A stretch of DNA of 64,000 nucleotides from SOJA01 sp964598485 (GCA_964598485.1 CAZRCD010000007.1:32065-96064); one strand, 5' to 3'. Shown: positions 1-7,947, counted from the stretch's first letter. Numbers and translations: made by a program. The notes: a model not told the origin generated them from the letters alone.

Positions 1-1
1 G

Positions 2-577
2 ACGTTTGTAGAAGGCTGCAAGAATCCCCGTGCGGTCACGATTTTGATAAGGGGTGGAACAAAACGCATAGTGGACGAAGCGGAACGTTCACTTCACGAT
101 ACCTTGTGCGTGGTTCGAGACATAGTTGAAGAACCAAAAGTGGTGGCTGGAGGCGGAGCACCAGAACTTGAGGTTTCAAGGGTGCTCAAGAAATATGCGG
201 AAACCCTTCCGGGAAGAGAACAACTTGCAGTTAAATGCTTTGCAGAAGCCCTCGAAACAGTTCCATTAACACTGACCGAAAACGCTGGCTTAGACCCGAT
301 CGACATAATTTCAGAATTAAGGGCAAGACACGAAAAAGGCGAAACATGGGCTGGAATAGAAGTTCGCTCTGGGAAAGTTCAAGACATGAGTGCAGCAGGA
401 GTCTTTGAGCCACTTGCTGTTAAGAAACAGATAATCAAATCGGCTACAGAGGCAGCTTCCATGATACTGAAAATAGACGATGTAATCGCCTCTGGTAAGA
501 TGAAAGCTCCGCCAATGCCTCCTGGAGGACCGCCTGGTGAAATGGGAGGAATGGGGCCAGGCGCCGGAGTGTATTAG
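2..577 (+). CDS. Thermosome (group II chaperonin) subunit, C-terminal part
   Basis: The reading frame is already open at base 2 and runs to a TAG stop, so this is the last 191 codons of a gene cut by the window edge. Thermosome subunits form the archaeal double-ring ATP-driven protein-folding chamber in the cytoplasm. Diagnostic stretches are ILIRGGTKRIVDEAERS, VVAGGGAPELEVSRVL and the block ENAGLDPIDII, all typical of the apical/equatorial C-terminal half of this family. The tail is a Gly-Met-Pro-rich repeat ending GAGVY, as expected for the tails that project into the chamber. The subunit type (alpha or beta) cannot be told from this part. Confidence 0.97.
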   Translation, partial: TFVEGCKNPRAVTILIRGGTKRIVDEAERSLHDTLCVVRDIVEEPKVVAGGGAPELEVSRVLKKYAETLPGREQLAVKCFAEALETVPLTLTENAGLDPIDIISELRARHEKGETWAGIEVRSGKVQDMSAAGVFEPLAVKKQIIKSATEAASMILKIDDVIASGKMKAPPMPPGGPPGEMGGMGPGAGVY

Positions 578-595
578 GACACGTCTAAGAAGGTT

Positions 596-691
596 TTGAT
601 AGGGCCGCCTAGACTTGCTCGTTTCGAGAAGGCTCGGATAGTGGGGGAATGGGCAAAGGAATATAGGAAAAAACTTGAGAAAGAAAGATGA
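596..691 (+). CDS. RpoK/Rpb6-like micro-ORF (about 31 aa)
   Basis: Directly after the thermosome stop, in the same frame, lies a short open stretch encoding IGPPRLARFEKARIVG followed by a charged helix EWAKEYRKKLEKER and TGA. The segment PRLxRFEKARIVG is the signature start of archaeal RNA polymerase subunit K (Rpb6). The expected continuation (ARALQxxMGAPxLI) is absent and replaced by the charged helix. No ATG is present; TTG at 596 is the only usual start codon, and its ribosome site is poor. The TGA overlaps the ATG of the next gene by 4 bases (ATGA), which supports real translation. It could be a short divergent RpoK, an RpoK-derived peptide or a remnant. Confidence 0.4.
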   Translation: MIGPPRLARFEKARIVGEWAKEYRKKLEKER

Positions 692-897
692 CGATGGAAG
701 ACTTGAAACTTCTTGTTTCTGCTATTCTATCATGGATTCTGCTTGGATTAGTCATAGCTTGGTACTACGATAAACTGAAGTGGAGTCGCACTCGTAAGGG
801 CGTGGAAGAAAAAACAGAGGAAAGCGAAGGCGACAATACACGGGATGAAGATGTACCTTTAACAATGGATGCGGGAACAAAAGAGGACGCAAACTAA
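688..897 (+). CDS. Small membrane protein with acidic tail
   Basis: 69 aa. Residues about 5-25 form one hydrophobic segment (LLVSAILSWILLGLVIAWYY), followed by a basic patch (KLKWSRTRKG) and a strongly acidic C-terminal half. The positive-inside rule suggests the tail is cytoplasmic. The start overlaps the stop of the preceding RpoK-like micro-ORF (ATGA) and the next small gene begins 13 bases after its stop behind a strong GGAGG, so the three look co-transcribed. I do not recognise a family. A second ATG two codons downstream is an alternative start. Confidence 0.6.
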   Translation: MTMEDLKLLVSAILSWILLGLVIAWYYDKLKWSRTRKGVEEKTEESEGDNTRDEDVPLTMDAGTKEDAN

Positions 898-910
898 GGA
901 GGGAAGAAGA

Positions 911-1060
911 ATGACAGACAAAATTAAACATTGGGCTTGTGAAAACTGCAACTGGAATGAGGATGGGATTAAACATTGTCGCATAAGAGAATACAACTAT
1001 GCAATATACGATTTAAAATGTCCGAGGGAAATTGAACTTGAAAAGAAGGCAAAGAAATGA
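911..1060 (+). CDS. Small Cys-rich protein (49 aa)
   Basis: The start ATG at 911 is chosen because GGAGGG lies about 8 bases upstream; the longer frame from 869 would overlap the preceding gene. The protein has four cysteines: CENC near residue 9, then single Cys in KHC and LKC, which could bind one zinc or an iron-sulfur cluster. It resembles in size and Cys layout the 50-aa protein at 25084-25236, though clear homology cannot be shown by eye. Function unknown. It closes the apparent small-gene operon after the thermosome gene. Confidence 0.6.
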   Translation: MTDKIKHWACENCNWNEDGIKHCRIREYNYAIYDLKCPREIELEKKAKK

Positions 1061-1146
1061 CAAAAACTGTTCCATATAAACCAACTTTTTCTATGGGGTG
1101 TCGCGCGCGCCACGCAACTTAGAGAGCAAACATTGGAGGTGAAGGT

Positions 1147-1218
1147 TTGTTCGACGAACCTGACGAAGAAACTGAATTGGACGAGGACGAAAACTTCGAA
1201 GAGGAAGAAGACTGGTAG
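1147..1218 (+). CDS. Candidate 23-aa acidic peptide
   Basis: A TTG-started frame encodes FDEPDEETELDEDENF and ends EEEEDW; almost every residue after the start is Asp or Glu, and the last is Trp. A strong ribosome-binding sequence GGAGGTGA (1135-1142) stands 4 bases before the TTG, which is the main support. There is no homology evidence. Highly acidic micro-proteins can act as nucleic-acid mimics, but nothing here shows that. Confidence 0.35.
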   Translation: MFDEPDEETELDEDENFEEEEDW

Positions 1219-1400
1219 CGCGTGTGTGTGATTCTTCTGCTTCTAAATAGGCGCGCGCGATTACTCAACTGTCAAAGGATAAGTAACTCAACGACCTTGC
1301 GTGAAACACCCGGTATTGTGCACTCTGTTTATGCATAGTCTCCTTCTTTGTGCTGGTTTCTCCGGCCGAACGCGGTACTGTAGCTTTCCCGTACGAAGGG

Positions 1401-1408
1401 TTATAATA
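1401..1408 (+). promoter_or_regulatory. Probable TATA box of the basic-peptide gene
   Basis: TTATAATA in a GC-mixed context; a start site about 25 bases downstream would leave a short leader before the ATG at 1448. Confidence 0.4.
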
Positions 1409-1447
1409 AGATCGAAGAATGTATGCTAAGAGAGGATTTGAAAAGGG

Positions 1448-1558
1448 ATGAAAAGATCTAGGAAAAAACGGAAAAGGAAGGAACGAGCCTTAAAGAGAAT
1501 GAAGCGACAAGGAAAATGGCACCATGGGATAAAACCGCGGCCTAAGAGCGTGTGCTAA
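1448..1558 (+). CDS. Candidate 36-aa highly basic peptide
   Basis: ATG to TAA frame encoding MKRSRKKRKRKERALKRM then KRQGKWHHGIKPRPKSVC. About half the residues are Lys or Arg, so it would bind RNA or DNA if made; the look is that of a tiny ribosomal or nucleoid peptide. AGAGG lies about 12 bases upstream and a TATA-like box about 40 bases upstream. No family is recognised. The composition is unlikely for random intergenic DNA but coding status is unproven. Confidence 0.45.
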   Translation: MKRSRKKRKRKERALKRMKRQGKWHHGIKPRPKSVC

Positions 1559-1709
1559 ATAGCATATGAAATACTAAGGGATTCCCCGCGCAGTCTCGCT
1601 TATATCCCGTGGCTCTTCTGGCGAATCCTAAAGTCAATGTGGAGGCATTCATTTTTACATCGGTTTTACTTGCAGCTTCTTTTGCCTTTTTTGGCCGTAT
1701 TCGGTGTGC

Positions 1710-1880
1710 CTAAATAATCTTCTTGCTTAGTACTTCTCGGAAGGACTTCTTGCACTTTGGACAGTCGAAAAGGCCGATTTCTAACTGAGTTCTTTTTCCA
1801 GCTTTGGATGGGCGTCCAGCCATTGTCCACTTCTTCCTAGGCGATGAAACAACTGTTCCACATTTTTTACATTTTCCCAT
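1710..1880 (-). CDS. Cren7-like zinc-ribbon protein (56 aa)
   Basis: Starts MGKCKKCGTVV behind an excellent GGAGG and ends at TAG. It has two CxxC pairs (residues 4-7 and 40-43), a zinc ribbon. Between and after them the pattern KxWxMAxRPxKxGK, then EIGLF, then KxFR, follows the core of the crenarchaeal chromatin protein Cren7 (KVWALAPKGRKG, KIGLF, KYFR). Cren7 is a small SH3-like DNA-bending protein. I infer a Cren7-related fold carrying a zinc ribbon, probably nucleoid-associated. Fold assignment rests on this short pattern only. A general zinc-ribbon protein is the alternative. Confidence 0.7.
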   Translation of the reverse strand: MGKCKKCGTVVSSPRKKWTMAGRPSKAGKRTQLEIGLFDCPKCKKSFREVLSKKII

Positions 1881-1919
1881 TTAATTTCCTCCAATATATC
1901 TTGACAACCATGGTTTCTG

Positions 1920-2204
1920 ATGATGATAGATAAAGTCTTAGATGCATGTTGCGGAACAGGAGGTTTTCTTATCGAGGCAATGGCGGATTTGACCAATAAG
2001 ATATACAAGAACCCGAGTCTTAGCAGTACGGAAAAAGAACAACTGGTAGAATCTGTAAGAACTGAATGCCTATACGGTATAGATGCTGGAAAAAGTCCAC
2101 CCGTTGCTAGAATTGCGAGAATTAACATGTTTTCCCGAAGCAAAGATACGATTAGTCACTTACAACACTTAATAAGCTCTCAATCAGCTTTCTTTGCCTT
2201 GTAA
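1920..2204 (+). pseudogene. Fragment of N6-adenine DNA methylase (HsdM-like)
   Basis: About 94 codons containing DACCGTGGFLIEAMADL, the S-adenosylmethionine-binding motif I of type I restriction-modification M subunits, followed by CLYGIDAGKSPPVARIARINM, which matches the next conserved block. The N-terminal recruitment domain, the NPPY catalytic motif and the rest are missing; upstream sequence is occupied by the Cren7-like gene and downstream turns into unrelated residues before the stop. No HsdR or HsdS lies nearby. This is a decayed leftover of a restriction-modification system. Confidence 0.75.
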
Positions 2205-2335
2205 GCTGACAAAACCGAAAATTGAAATTCTCATCATTCTAGCGTGAAAGAAAAATATAACTTAGATGAATCAATACTTTATGTGGCTAAAATGTTTCAA
2301 TAGAGGTAAAGAGAACGTGAAAGTGGAGTGGTTAG

Positions 2336-3769
2336 ATGCTTAAATTGTATAATGCCCTCACGAAAAAGAAAGAAATATTCAAGCCGCTAAAGAAGGGTAT
2401 CGTTATGATGTACAACTGCGGCTTAACCGTTTGGGATTATGCTCATATAGGAAATTTGCGAGCATTTATGTTTGCAGACATTTTAAGGAGGCATCTGGAA
2501 TACAAAGGCTTCACGGTCAAACAGGTTATGAATTTCACTGATGTCGGACACATGTTTGAGGATGTTGACATAGGAGAAGATAGAATGGAAGCCGCAGCGA
2601 AAAAAGAAAAGAAAGACCCTTGGTCAATAGCCGACTTCTATATCAGAGTATTCTTGGAAGATTCTGAAAAAATGAATTTCGAAGAGCCAATGGTGAGACC
2701 TAAAGCCACAGATCACATCAACGAAATGATAGAGTTAACACAGAAACTAGTAAAGAAAGGCTATGCTTACGTCGTGAACGGGTCTGTATATTTTGATGTT
2801 GCAAAATTCAAGGATTATGGAAAATTATCTGGTAACACGATTGAAAAATTGAAACTGGGAGCTGGGGGAAGAGTAGGGTTCAATCCAGATAAAAGAAACC
2901 AGTTTGATTTTGCCCTCTGGATAAATGACCCCAAACATATAATGAATTGGAAATCGCCGTGGTGTGAAAAGGGGTATCCGGGTTGGCATATCGAATGTTC
3001 AGTAATGGCTATTAAATATTTAGGGAAAACAATAGACATCCACACTGGCGGAGTAGACAATCTATTTCCTCATCATGAAAATGAAATTGCCCAAAGCGAG
3101 GCAGCAACAGGTAAAAAATTTGTGAACTACTGGCTTCACAATGAACATTTGCTTGTCGAAGGAGGGAAAATGGCTAAGAGCCTCGGCAATTTCTACACTT
3201 TAAGGGACTTGATTGCCAAGGGTTATGATCCGAAGGCTGTACGTTATTTGCTTATGTCAACCCATTATCGGCAACAGTTAAACTTCACTTTTGAGGGGTT
3301 AGAGGCTGCAAAGAACGCGTTAGACCGTTTGATAAACTTCGTGTATAGACTGATGGACGCTGATGGAAGCGGATGCGGAGAAAAAATAAGGGCGTTAATG
3401 AATGATGTGCAAAGACGTTTTGAAGAGGCAATGGATGACGACCTGAACATAAGCGTCGCGTTAGCCGCATTATTCGACTTCGTTAGAGAGGTGAACAAGC
3501 TATTGGATGACAACATGCTTAGCAAGGAAGAAGCAGAAGAAGTCTACAAACTGATGATGAGATTTGACAAAGTTCTCGGTGTGATAGGTGAAATCAAGCG
3601 GAAGGATAGACTACCTGAAGAGGCAGAAGAGTTGATCCGTAAGAGAGAGGAAGCAAGAAAAGCCAAGGACTGGGAAGCAGCGGACAAAATCCGGGAACAG
3701 CTTAGAAGTATGGGTATAATAATTGAGGATACATCGCAAGGCGTGAAATGGAAAATTACAAACCGTTAG
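2336..3769 (+). CDS. cysS: Cysteinyl-tRNA synthetase
   Basis: 477 aa, normal length for this class I synthetase, which charges tRNA-Cys with cysteine. The HIGH-type motif is HIGNLR near residue 37, preceded by the zinc/cysteine-binding Cys in MYNCGLTVWDYA. Further zinc ligands are the Cys in HIECSVMA and the His pair in PHHENEIAQSEA. The KMSKS-type loop reads KMAKSLGNF near residue 280. The C-terminal part is the helical anticodon-binding domain. ATG at 2336 is preceded by GTGGAG. It stands alone and converges with the lipoate ligase gene. Confidence 0.97.
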   Translation: MLKLYNALTKKKEIFKPLKKGIVMMYNCGLTVWDYAHIGNLRAFMFADILRRHLEYKGFTVKQVMNFTDVGHMFEDVDIGEDRMEAAAKKEKKDPWSIADFYIRVFLEDSEKMNFEEPMVRPKATDHINEMIELTQKLVKKGYAYVVNGSVYFDVAKFKDYGKLSGNTIEKLKLGAGGRVGFNPDKRNQFDFALWINDPKHIMNWKSPWCEKGYPGWHIECSVMAIKYLGKTIDIHTGGVDNLFPHHENEIAQSEAATGKKFVNYWLHNEHLLVEGGKMAKSLGNFYTLRDLIAKGYDPKAVRYLLMSTHYRQQLNFTFEGLEAAKNALDRLINFVYRLMDADGSGCGEKIRALMNDVQRRFEEAMDDDLNISVALAALFDFVREVNKLLDDNMLSKEEAEEVYKLMMRFDKVLGVIGEIKRKDRLPEEAEELIRKREEARKAKDWEAADKIREQLRSMGIIIEDTSQGVKWKITNR

Positions 3770-3802
3770 GCTGTTCGAACCTTGACATCTAACATTAAAA
3801 TT

Positions 3803-4591
3803 CTAACTGCTTCTACCGTGAAAATTCCAATCGCCAGTGGCGTATTTTTCTTTGCAGAGTTTTTTTGCAAGCTCCTTCTCATAAAGCGTCAATTCGCCTT
3901 TCACGAGTTTCATGTTGAGGGCTTTCTGAAAACCCTTGACTAAAGCTTGTTTCACTTCTTCAACTGAAACGTGTCTCCCCAGCTCTTTTTTTATTGAAGT
4001 GATTTTGCGCTCTGCAACGCCGATGACTTCCATGCAGGTCCTAGCCCATGGAACACGCAGGAAAGTAAACATCTTCTTCAATTCAACATTAACGAGAAAC
4101 GTGCCATGCTGTAACACAACGCTCTTCTTGTGGGATTGTGCGCTTCCAGAAATTTTCTTACTGTTAACCATCAAGTTTGGACAAGTTTTCACGTTGCCTT
4201 TGTTAAAATCGGCTCTTAAACCTAAAATTTTGACGGCTTCAGCCAATCCAGCATATATTTTTGCGTAGACAGCTGTTATGTCCGGGGTCTCCAAGTCTTT
4301 TTTGTTGGCAACCACACTATAGGTGATTTCGTCTTCAGAGTCGTGATAAACTGTGCCTCCGCCAGTTATTCGCCTAACAACATCAACGCCGTGTCTTCTG
4401 CAGTTATCTAACTGAACTTCTTTTTCGATGTTTTGGAATCTTCCAATGGAGACAGCGGATGGCTTCCAACAATAGAACCTTAAAGTGTTTTGGATATGAT
4501 TTTCGATTCTCGCTCTTAAAATAGCTTCGTCAATAGCCATGTTCATAAACGCATTGTAAGTTTCGAGTTTGAGTAGCCGCCAAACAGCCAT
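3803..4591 (-). CDS. lplA: Lipoate-protein ligase A family
   Basis: 262 aa. Transfers lipoate (via lipoyl-AMP) to E2 or GcvH lysines, or is a BPL/LplA-fold octanoyl/lipoyl transferase. Seen: NMAIDEAIL, FYCWKPSAVSIGRFQN, the substrate loop RRITGGGTVYHD, the Lys-containing MVNSKKISGSAQ, and the C-terminal segment KYATGDWNFHGR typical of the accessory domain. The ATG at 4591 follows AGGTGAT; a TTG two codons upstream is an alternative. The LipS1/LipS2-like pair at 53-55 kb could supply lipoyl groups made de novo, so this gene may serve salvage or octanoyl transfer. Confidence 0.92.
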   Translation of the reverse strand: MAVWRLLKLETYNAFMNMAIDEAILRARIENHIQNTLRFYCWKPSAVSIGRFQNIEKEVQLDNCRRHGVDVVRRITGGGTVYHDSEDEITYSVVANKKDLETPDITAVYAKIYAGLAEAVKILGLRADFNKGNVKTCPNLMVNSKKISGSAQSHKKSVVLQHGTFLVNVELKKMFTFLRVPWARTCMEVIGVAERKITSIKKELGRHVSVEEVKQALVKGFQKALNMKLVKGELTLYEKELAKKLCKEKYATGDWNFHGRSS

Positions 4592-4657
4592 GACCAATCA
4601 CCTAGCATTATCTGTTTTCGCAAAGGTAATTAAGGATTAGACAATTTTGAAGGTTGT

Positions 4658-5050
4658 ATGAAAGCTGGTATAACGGTTTCGATTAATCAAGAGCTGTTAC
4701 AAGCGATTTTTGAAGGTGCGAGAAGGCTTTATCCAAAGGAAACAATTTTGCTTCTTCGAGGGAAAAAGAAAAAGAATTTGATTAAGATTTCTGAGCTTGT
4801 TGTTCCTCCGCTTGCAACCTATGGTCGGGGCTTCGCTAACATTCCACTTCATATGTTGCCCATGGATTTCTCCATTGTTGGAACGGTGCATTCTCATCCT
4901 TCTGGAAGTTTAACGCCTTCAATCACGGACTTGAACCATTTTTTCGGGAACATACTCATGATTGTAGGCTTTCCGTTTGAAGACGAAAGAAACGTTGCAG
5001 GATATAACCGCAGTGGAAAAAAGCTGGTGCTGCAAATAACAAAAGCCTAA
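4658..5050 (+). CDS. JAMM/MPN-domain protein (Mov34/PAD-1 family)
   Basis: 130 aa, essentially a single MPN domain. The zinc-metalloisopeptidase motif is present: HSHP followed by SITD (H-x-H-P ... S-x2-D), with an upstream Glu in the N-terminal half as possible catalytic base. Archaeal stand-alone JAMM proteins remove ubiquitin-like SAMP modifiers or act in sulfur-carrier processing; the precise substrate here is not indicated by neighbours. It is divergent from lplA and upstream of rps12, with a 123-bp gap before the ribosomal genes. Confidence 0.85.
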   Translation: MKAGITVSINQELLQAIFEGARRLYPKETILLLRGKKKKNLIKISELVVPPLATYGRGFANIPLHMLPMDFSIVGTVHSHPSGSLTPSITDLNHFFGNILMIVGFPFEDERNVAGYNRSGKKLVLQITKA

Positions 5051-5173
5051 AATTTGAAATAGTTTGTCAAAAACAGTTTGCATCGCGACTTTTCGAGAGA
5101 GATCTCCGATTTTTTCCATGTTACTGTTTAAATATTAGAAGGTGATTAGACGTAGCGAAGAGGAAACATAATC

Positions 5174-5614
5174 ATGGGTTCGAAATCTCCAAAGGGTGAA
5201 TTCGCGGCGAGAAAACTGTTGGCTAAACGGAAGAAGTTCCGTTGGAGTAACATATATTATAAACGACGGATGCTGCGCTTAGACGTGAAGGCTGATCCTC
5301 TTAAAGGGGCACCCATGGGTCGAGGCATAGTTCTTGAGAAAGTGGGTGTTGAAAGTAAGCAGCCTAATAGTGCTATAAGAAAATGTGTGAGGACTCAGCT
5401 GATAAAGAACGGTCGTCTCATAACTGCTTTTCTGCCTGGAGATGGAGCCTTAAACATTGTTGATGAGCATGATGAAGTTGTGGTTGAAGGCATAGGTGGT
5501 TCACGTGGAGGAGCGATGGGTGACATTCCTGGAGTTCGCTGGAAGGTCATAACGGTTAACGGTATATCGTTGAAGGAGCTTGTGCTTGGAAGGAAAGAGA
5601 AACCGATGCGGTGA
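5174..5614 (+). CDS. rps12: 30S ribosomal protein S12 (uS12)
   Basis: 146 aa, the archaeal/eukaryotic S23e length. It sits at the decoding centre of the small subunit. Characteristic blocks: DPLKGAPMGRGIVLEKVGVE, then KQPNSAIRKCVRTQLIKNG and LPGDGALN. ATG at 5174 follows GAGGAAAC. The last bases (GTGA) overlap the GTG start of rps7, showing translational coupling. Unusually for archaea, no rpl30e-nusA is directly upstream; a JAMM gene is there instead. Confidence 0.98.
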   Translation: MGSKSPKGEFAARKLLAKRKKFRWSNIYYKRRMLRLDVKADPLKGAPMGRGIVLEKVGVESKQPNSAIRKCVRTQLIKNGRLITAFLPGDGALNIVDEHDEVVVEGIGGSRGGAMGDIPGVRWKVITVNGISLKELVLGRKEKPMR

Positions 5615-6201
5615 GAATTTTGAGTCAGAAACAAGAAACTGAGATTAAACTTTTTGGAAAGTGGAGTTTTAGAGACATCAAAATTGAAGATGCAGGCTTA
5701 CAACGATACATATCCTTGAAACCTGTTGTGGTTCCTCATAGCATGGGGCGGCATGAGCATAAACGTTTCCGTAAGGCAAATGTCAACATTGTTGAGAGGC
5801 TTTTGAACAATCTTATGCGTCCGGGGAAAAACGCTGGGAAGAAGGCTAAGGTCATAAACATTTTGAGGCATGCCTTAGAAATAATATATTTGAGTACTGG
5901 CCAAAATCCTATAGAAGTGCTTACAAAGGCTGTGGAGAACTCTGCACAATGCGAAGACACCACGAGACTTAGTTATGGAGGTATAGTGTATCATTTGTCT
6001 GTGGATATTTCTCCTCAGAGGAGGGTTGATTTGGCTTTGAGGCTTCTGTCGGAAGGGGCGCGGCAGGCTTCGATGCAGAATCCGCGTCCATTAGCAGAGT
6101 GCTTGGCAGAGGAATTAATTTCAGCGGCGAATCATGACATGAAGAGTTATGCAGTTGCTAAACGTCATGAGAAAGAGAGGATAGCTAAGTCGTCAAGATA
6201 G
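5611..6201 (+). CDS. rps7: 30S ribosomal protein S7 (uS7)
   Basis: 196 aa. Nucleates assembly of the 3' major domain of 16S rRNA. Seen: GRHEHKRFRKANVNIVERL, MRPGKNAGKKAK, and NPIEVLTKAVENSAQCEDTT, all archaeal S7 signatures. Start is taken as the GTG that overlaps the S12 stop; a TTG at 5620 is possible. No EF-1alpha or rps10 follows: the next gene is on the opposite strand, converging. Confidence 0.97.
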   Translation: MRILSQKQETEIKLFGKWSFRDIKIEDAGLQRYISLKPVVVPHSMGRHEHKRFRKANVNIVERLLNNLMRPGKNAGKKAKVINILRHALEIIYLSTGQNPIEVLTKAVENSAQCEDTTRLSYGGIVYHLSVDISPQRRVDLALRLLSEGARQASMQNPRPLAECLAEELISAANHDMKSYAVAKRHEKERIAKSSR

Positions 6202-6205
6202 TGAA

Positions 6206-7381
6206 TTATTTCGTGTGAATTTCGACTGTGTCCTCGTCTTCTAAGGTGAATGTGGAGCCGACTTTTTGTGGACTGAAAGTGAGGCGTTTTGCCCAGACTT
6301 TGGCGAAGGAGAATTTTTCTTTGAAATCGCTGTGGATGTTTTTGGCTAGGTCGTAGATTGTTGCGTCTTTTTTGAGGATGAATGGTCTTTTGGAGAATTC
6401 TCGTTTGTTTGGTTCTTTGGTGTAGACGCGTATTATGTTTAATGCTTTGAATAGGGCGTGTCCGAGTGTGTCTAGGCCTTGGCGTGTTTTGCATGAAATT
6501 GTGACGATTGGTAATTGCTTACCTATGTAAGTTTCTAGTGTTTTGAGGTTTACTTTGCTTTTCTTCAGGTCAATTTTGTTCGCAACTATGACGGCTGGCT
6601 TGTAGACTGTGCTTTCGAATATTGCTTCTTCAACTTCGTCAAGTGTGGCTTCTCCGTAGATTTTGACAACGGCGTCTGTGATGCGGTAGCTTTTGAGGAG
6701 TTCTTTGACATCTTTGAGTGTGCAGTTGACAAGTTTTCCGATTAAGATTATCCTTAAGCTGGCGCCCATGAATTTTCTTTCAACTTCAACGCGTGCCTTG
6801 GGTTTGCTGACGAATATTCGGGCTTTCTCCATTTCATTTAAGATTAGGGTTAATTGTCTGACAGGATCTTGTGACAGGTTTATCATTATGATCAGTGCGT
6901 CGGCGTTTCTGGCTGTGGCTAGGGTTTGGAGTCCCCATGCTTTGCCGTCGGCGGAGCCTTCCATTAGTGCTGGGGCTTCTACGATTTGAAATTGGATGTC
7001 CTTGTAGGCGAACATGCCTGGTATTGGCTCTCTTGTTGTGTAGGGGCTGGGTGAAACTTTGGCTTTTGCGTTTGTGGTGGCTGTGATTAGGCTGCTTTTT
7101 CCAGTGTTTGTCAGGCTGATGATTGCGATTTGGGCTGCTCCTTCCTTTTCTATGAAGTATTTTGGTCCCCCTTTGCCAGCTTTTTTGGTTTTCTTTTCTT
7201 CGATTTCTTTTCGCAGAGAAGCCATTTTCTTTTTGGCTTGAGAGCAGAGTTTTTCTGTGCCTTTGTGTTTTGGGACGAGGCTCATGAACTCTTTTAGAAG
7301 TTGAAGTTTTTGTTTGGAATTTTTTGTTGCTGAGGCTTCAGCCCACTTGTGTTTGGCTTCAGGCGGCAGGTTTGCTGGCAT
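6206..7381 (-). CDS. OBG/DRG-family GTPase with C-terminal TGS domain
   Basis: 391 aa. A helical N-terminus (about 1-75) precedes a GTPase domain: G1 reads SLTNTGKSS near residue 87, switch region SPYTTREPIPGM, G3 replaced by EAPAL, G4 NKIDL near 267 and a G5-like SCKT. The last 65 residues form a TGS domain (RPFILKKDATIYDLAKNIH ... DEDTVEIH). DRG-type GTPases associate with ribosomes and tRNA-bound complexes; its 3' end faces rps7. The P-loop sequence and the lost DxxG in G3 are unusual for DRG proteins. ATG at 7381. Confidence 0.9.
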   Translation of the reverse strand: MPANLPPEAKHKWAEASATKNSKQKLQLLKEFMSLVPKHKGTEKLCSQAKKKMASLRKEIEEKKTKKAGKGGPKYFIEKEGAAQIAIISLTNTGKSSLITATTNAKAKVSPSPYTTREPIPGMFAYKDIQFQIVEAPALMEGSADGKAWGLQTLATARNADALIIMINLSQDPVRQLTLILNEMEKARIFVSKPKARVEVERKFMGASLRIILIGKLVNCTLKDVKELLKSYRITDAVVKIYGEATLDEVEEAIFESTVYKPAVIVANKIDLKKSKVNLKTLETYIGKQLPIVTISCKTRQGLDTLGHALFKALNIIRVYTKEPNKREFSKRPFILKKDATIYDLAKNIHSDFKEKFSFAKVWAKRLTFSPQKVGSTFTLEDEDTVEIHTK

Positions 7382-7459
7382 AATCTTGACGCATCCAACA
7401 ATGATTTGTTAAAATCGGCTTTAATACTTGTTGATAACAGTTAGATCTTAGTCTGAACT

Positions 7460-7858
7460 CTATGGTGGTCTTTTTTGTGTGTATTGGTATCTTCTTGGTT
7501 TTCCTTGTCTTGATAGTATTCCGTCTTTGACTAGATCTATTAGTGCATGAGCTACAGCCGTGCGGTCGTAGTGAAATCCCCGCCTCGCCATTTCACTATG
7601 TACTTCGCCTAAGCCTCTAGAAGTTGCAAACCATCTCTCTACCCAAAGCTTTTGGATTAAGCTCTTACATGTTTCGGCTCTCGGTGCCAGTGCCGTTCTT
7701 TCAGTTATTAGTCGTGTTTCTTTCAGCTTTTCGGTTACTGTTGACAGAATCTTGTCAACTGTTGCTTGAAGCTGTTCTTCTTGACATTCTATTTCGAACT
7801 CTATATCTCCTATCTTCATCTTCACGTGTATAGGCGGCTTTGCTTCTTTTTCTGTCAA
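7460..7858 (-). CDS. Winged-helix-like conserved archaeal protein
   Basis: 132 aa. The N-terminal half is a short beta-rich region (KIGDIEFEIECQEEQL) followed by a helix; the C-terminal half (about 65-130) reads as a winged helix: WFATSRGLGEVHSEMARRG, DRTAVAHALIDLVKDGILSR, then a basic tail QGKPRRYQYTQKRPP. Likely DNA binding; no family name recognised. It is divergent from nurA, sharing an 89-bp intergenic region, so it may regulate or accompany the end-resection genes. Confidence 0.75.
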   Translation of the reverse strand: MTEKEAKPPIHVKMKIGDIEFEIECQEEQLQATVDKILSTVTEKLKETRLITERTALAPRAETCKSLIQKLWVERWFATSRGLGEVHSEMARRGFHYDRTAVAHALIDLVKDGILSRQGKPRRYQYTQKRPP

Positions 7859-7907
7859 CTTTTCACCTATTGCTTATTGAATTGTGCATCTTGTTCATGC
7901 ACAACAT

Positions 7908-7915
7908 TTAAATAT
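7908..7915 (+). promoter_or_regulatory. TATA box for nurA-herA
   Basis: TTTAAATA located 33 bases before the nurA ATG; spacing implies a nearly leaderless transcript. It lies in the divergent gap with the winged-helix gene. Confidence 0.5.
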
Positions 7916-7947
7916 TTCCTTCTCAAACAACTGCTTATTGGTGAATC

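Noticed and set aside
1781..2143. 120-codon minus-strand ORF
   Set aside because: It overlaps the Cren7-like gene in another frame and the methylase fragment; the Cren7-like frame has the ribosome site and motifs.
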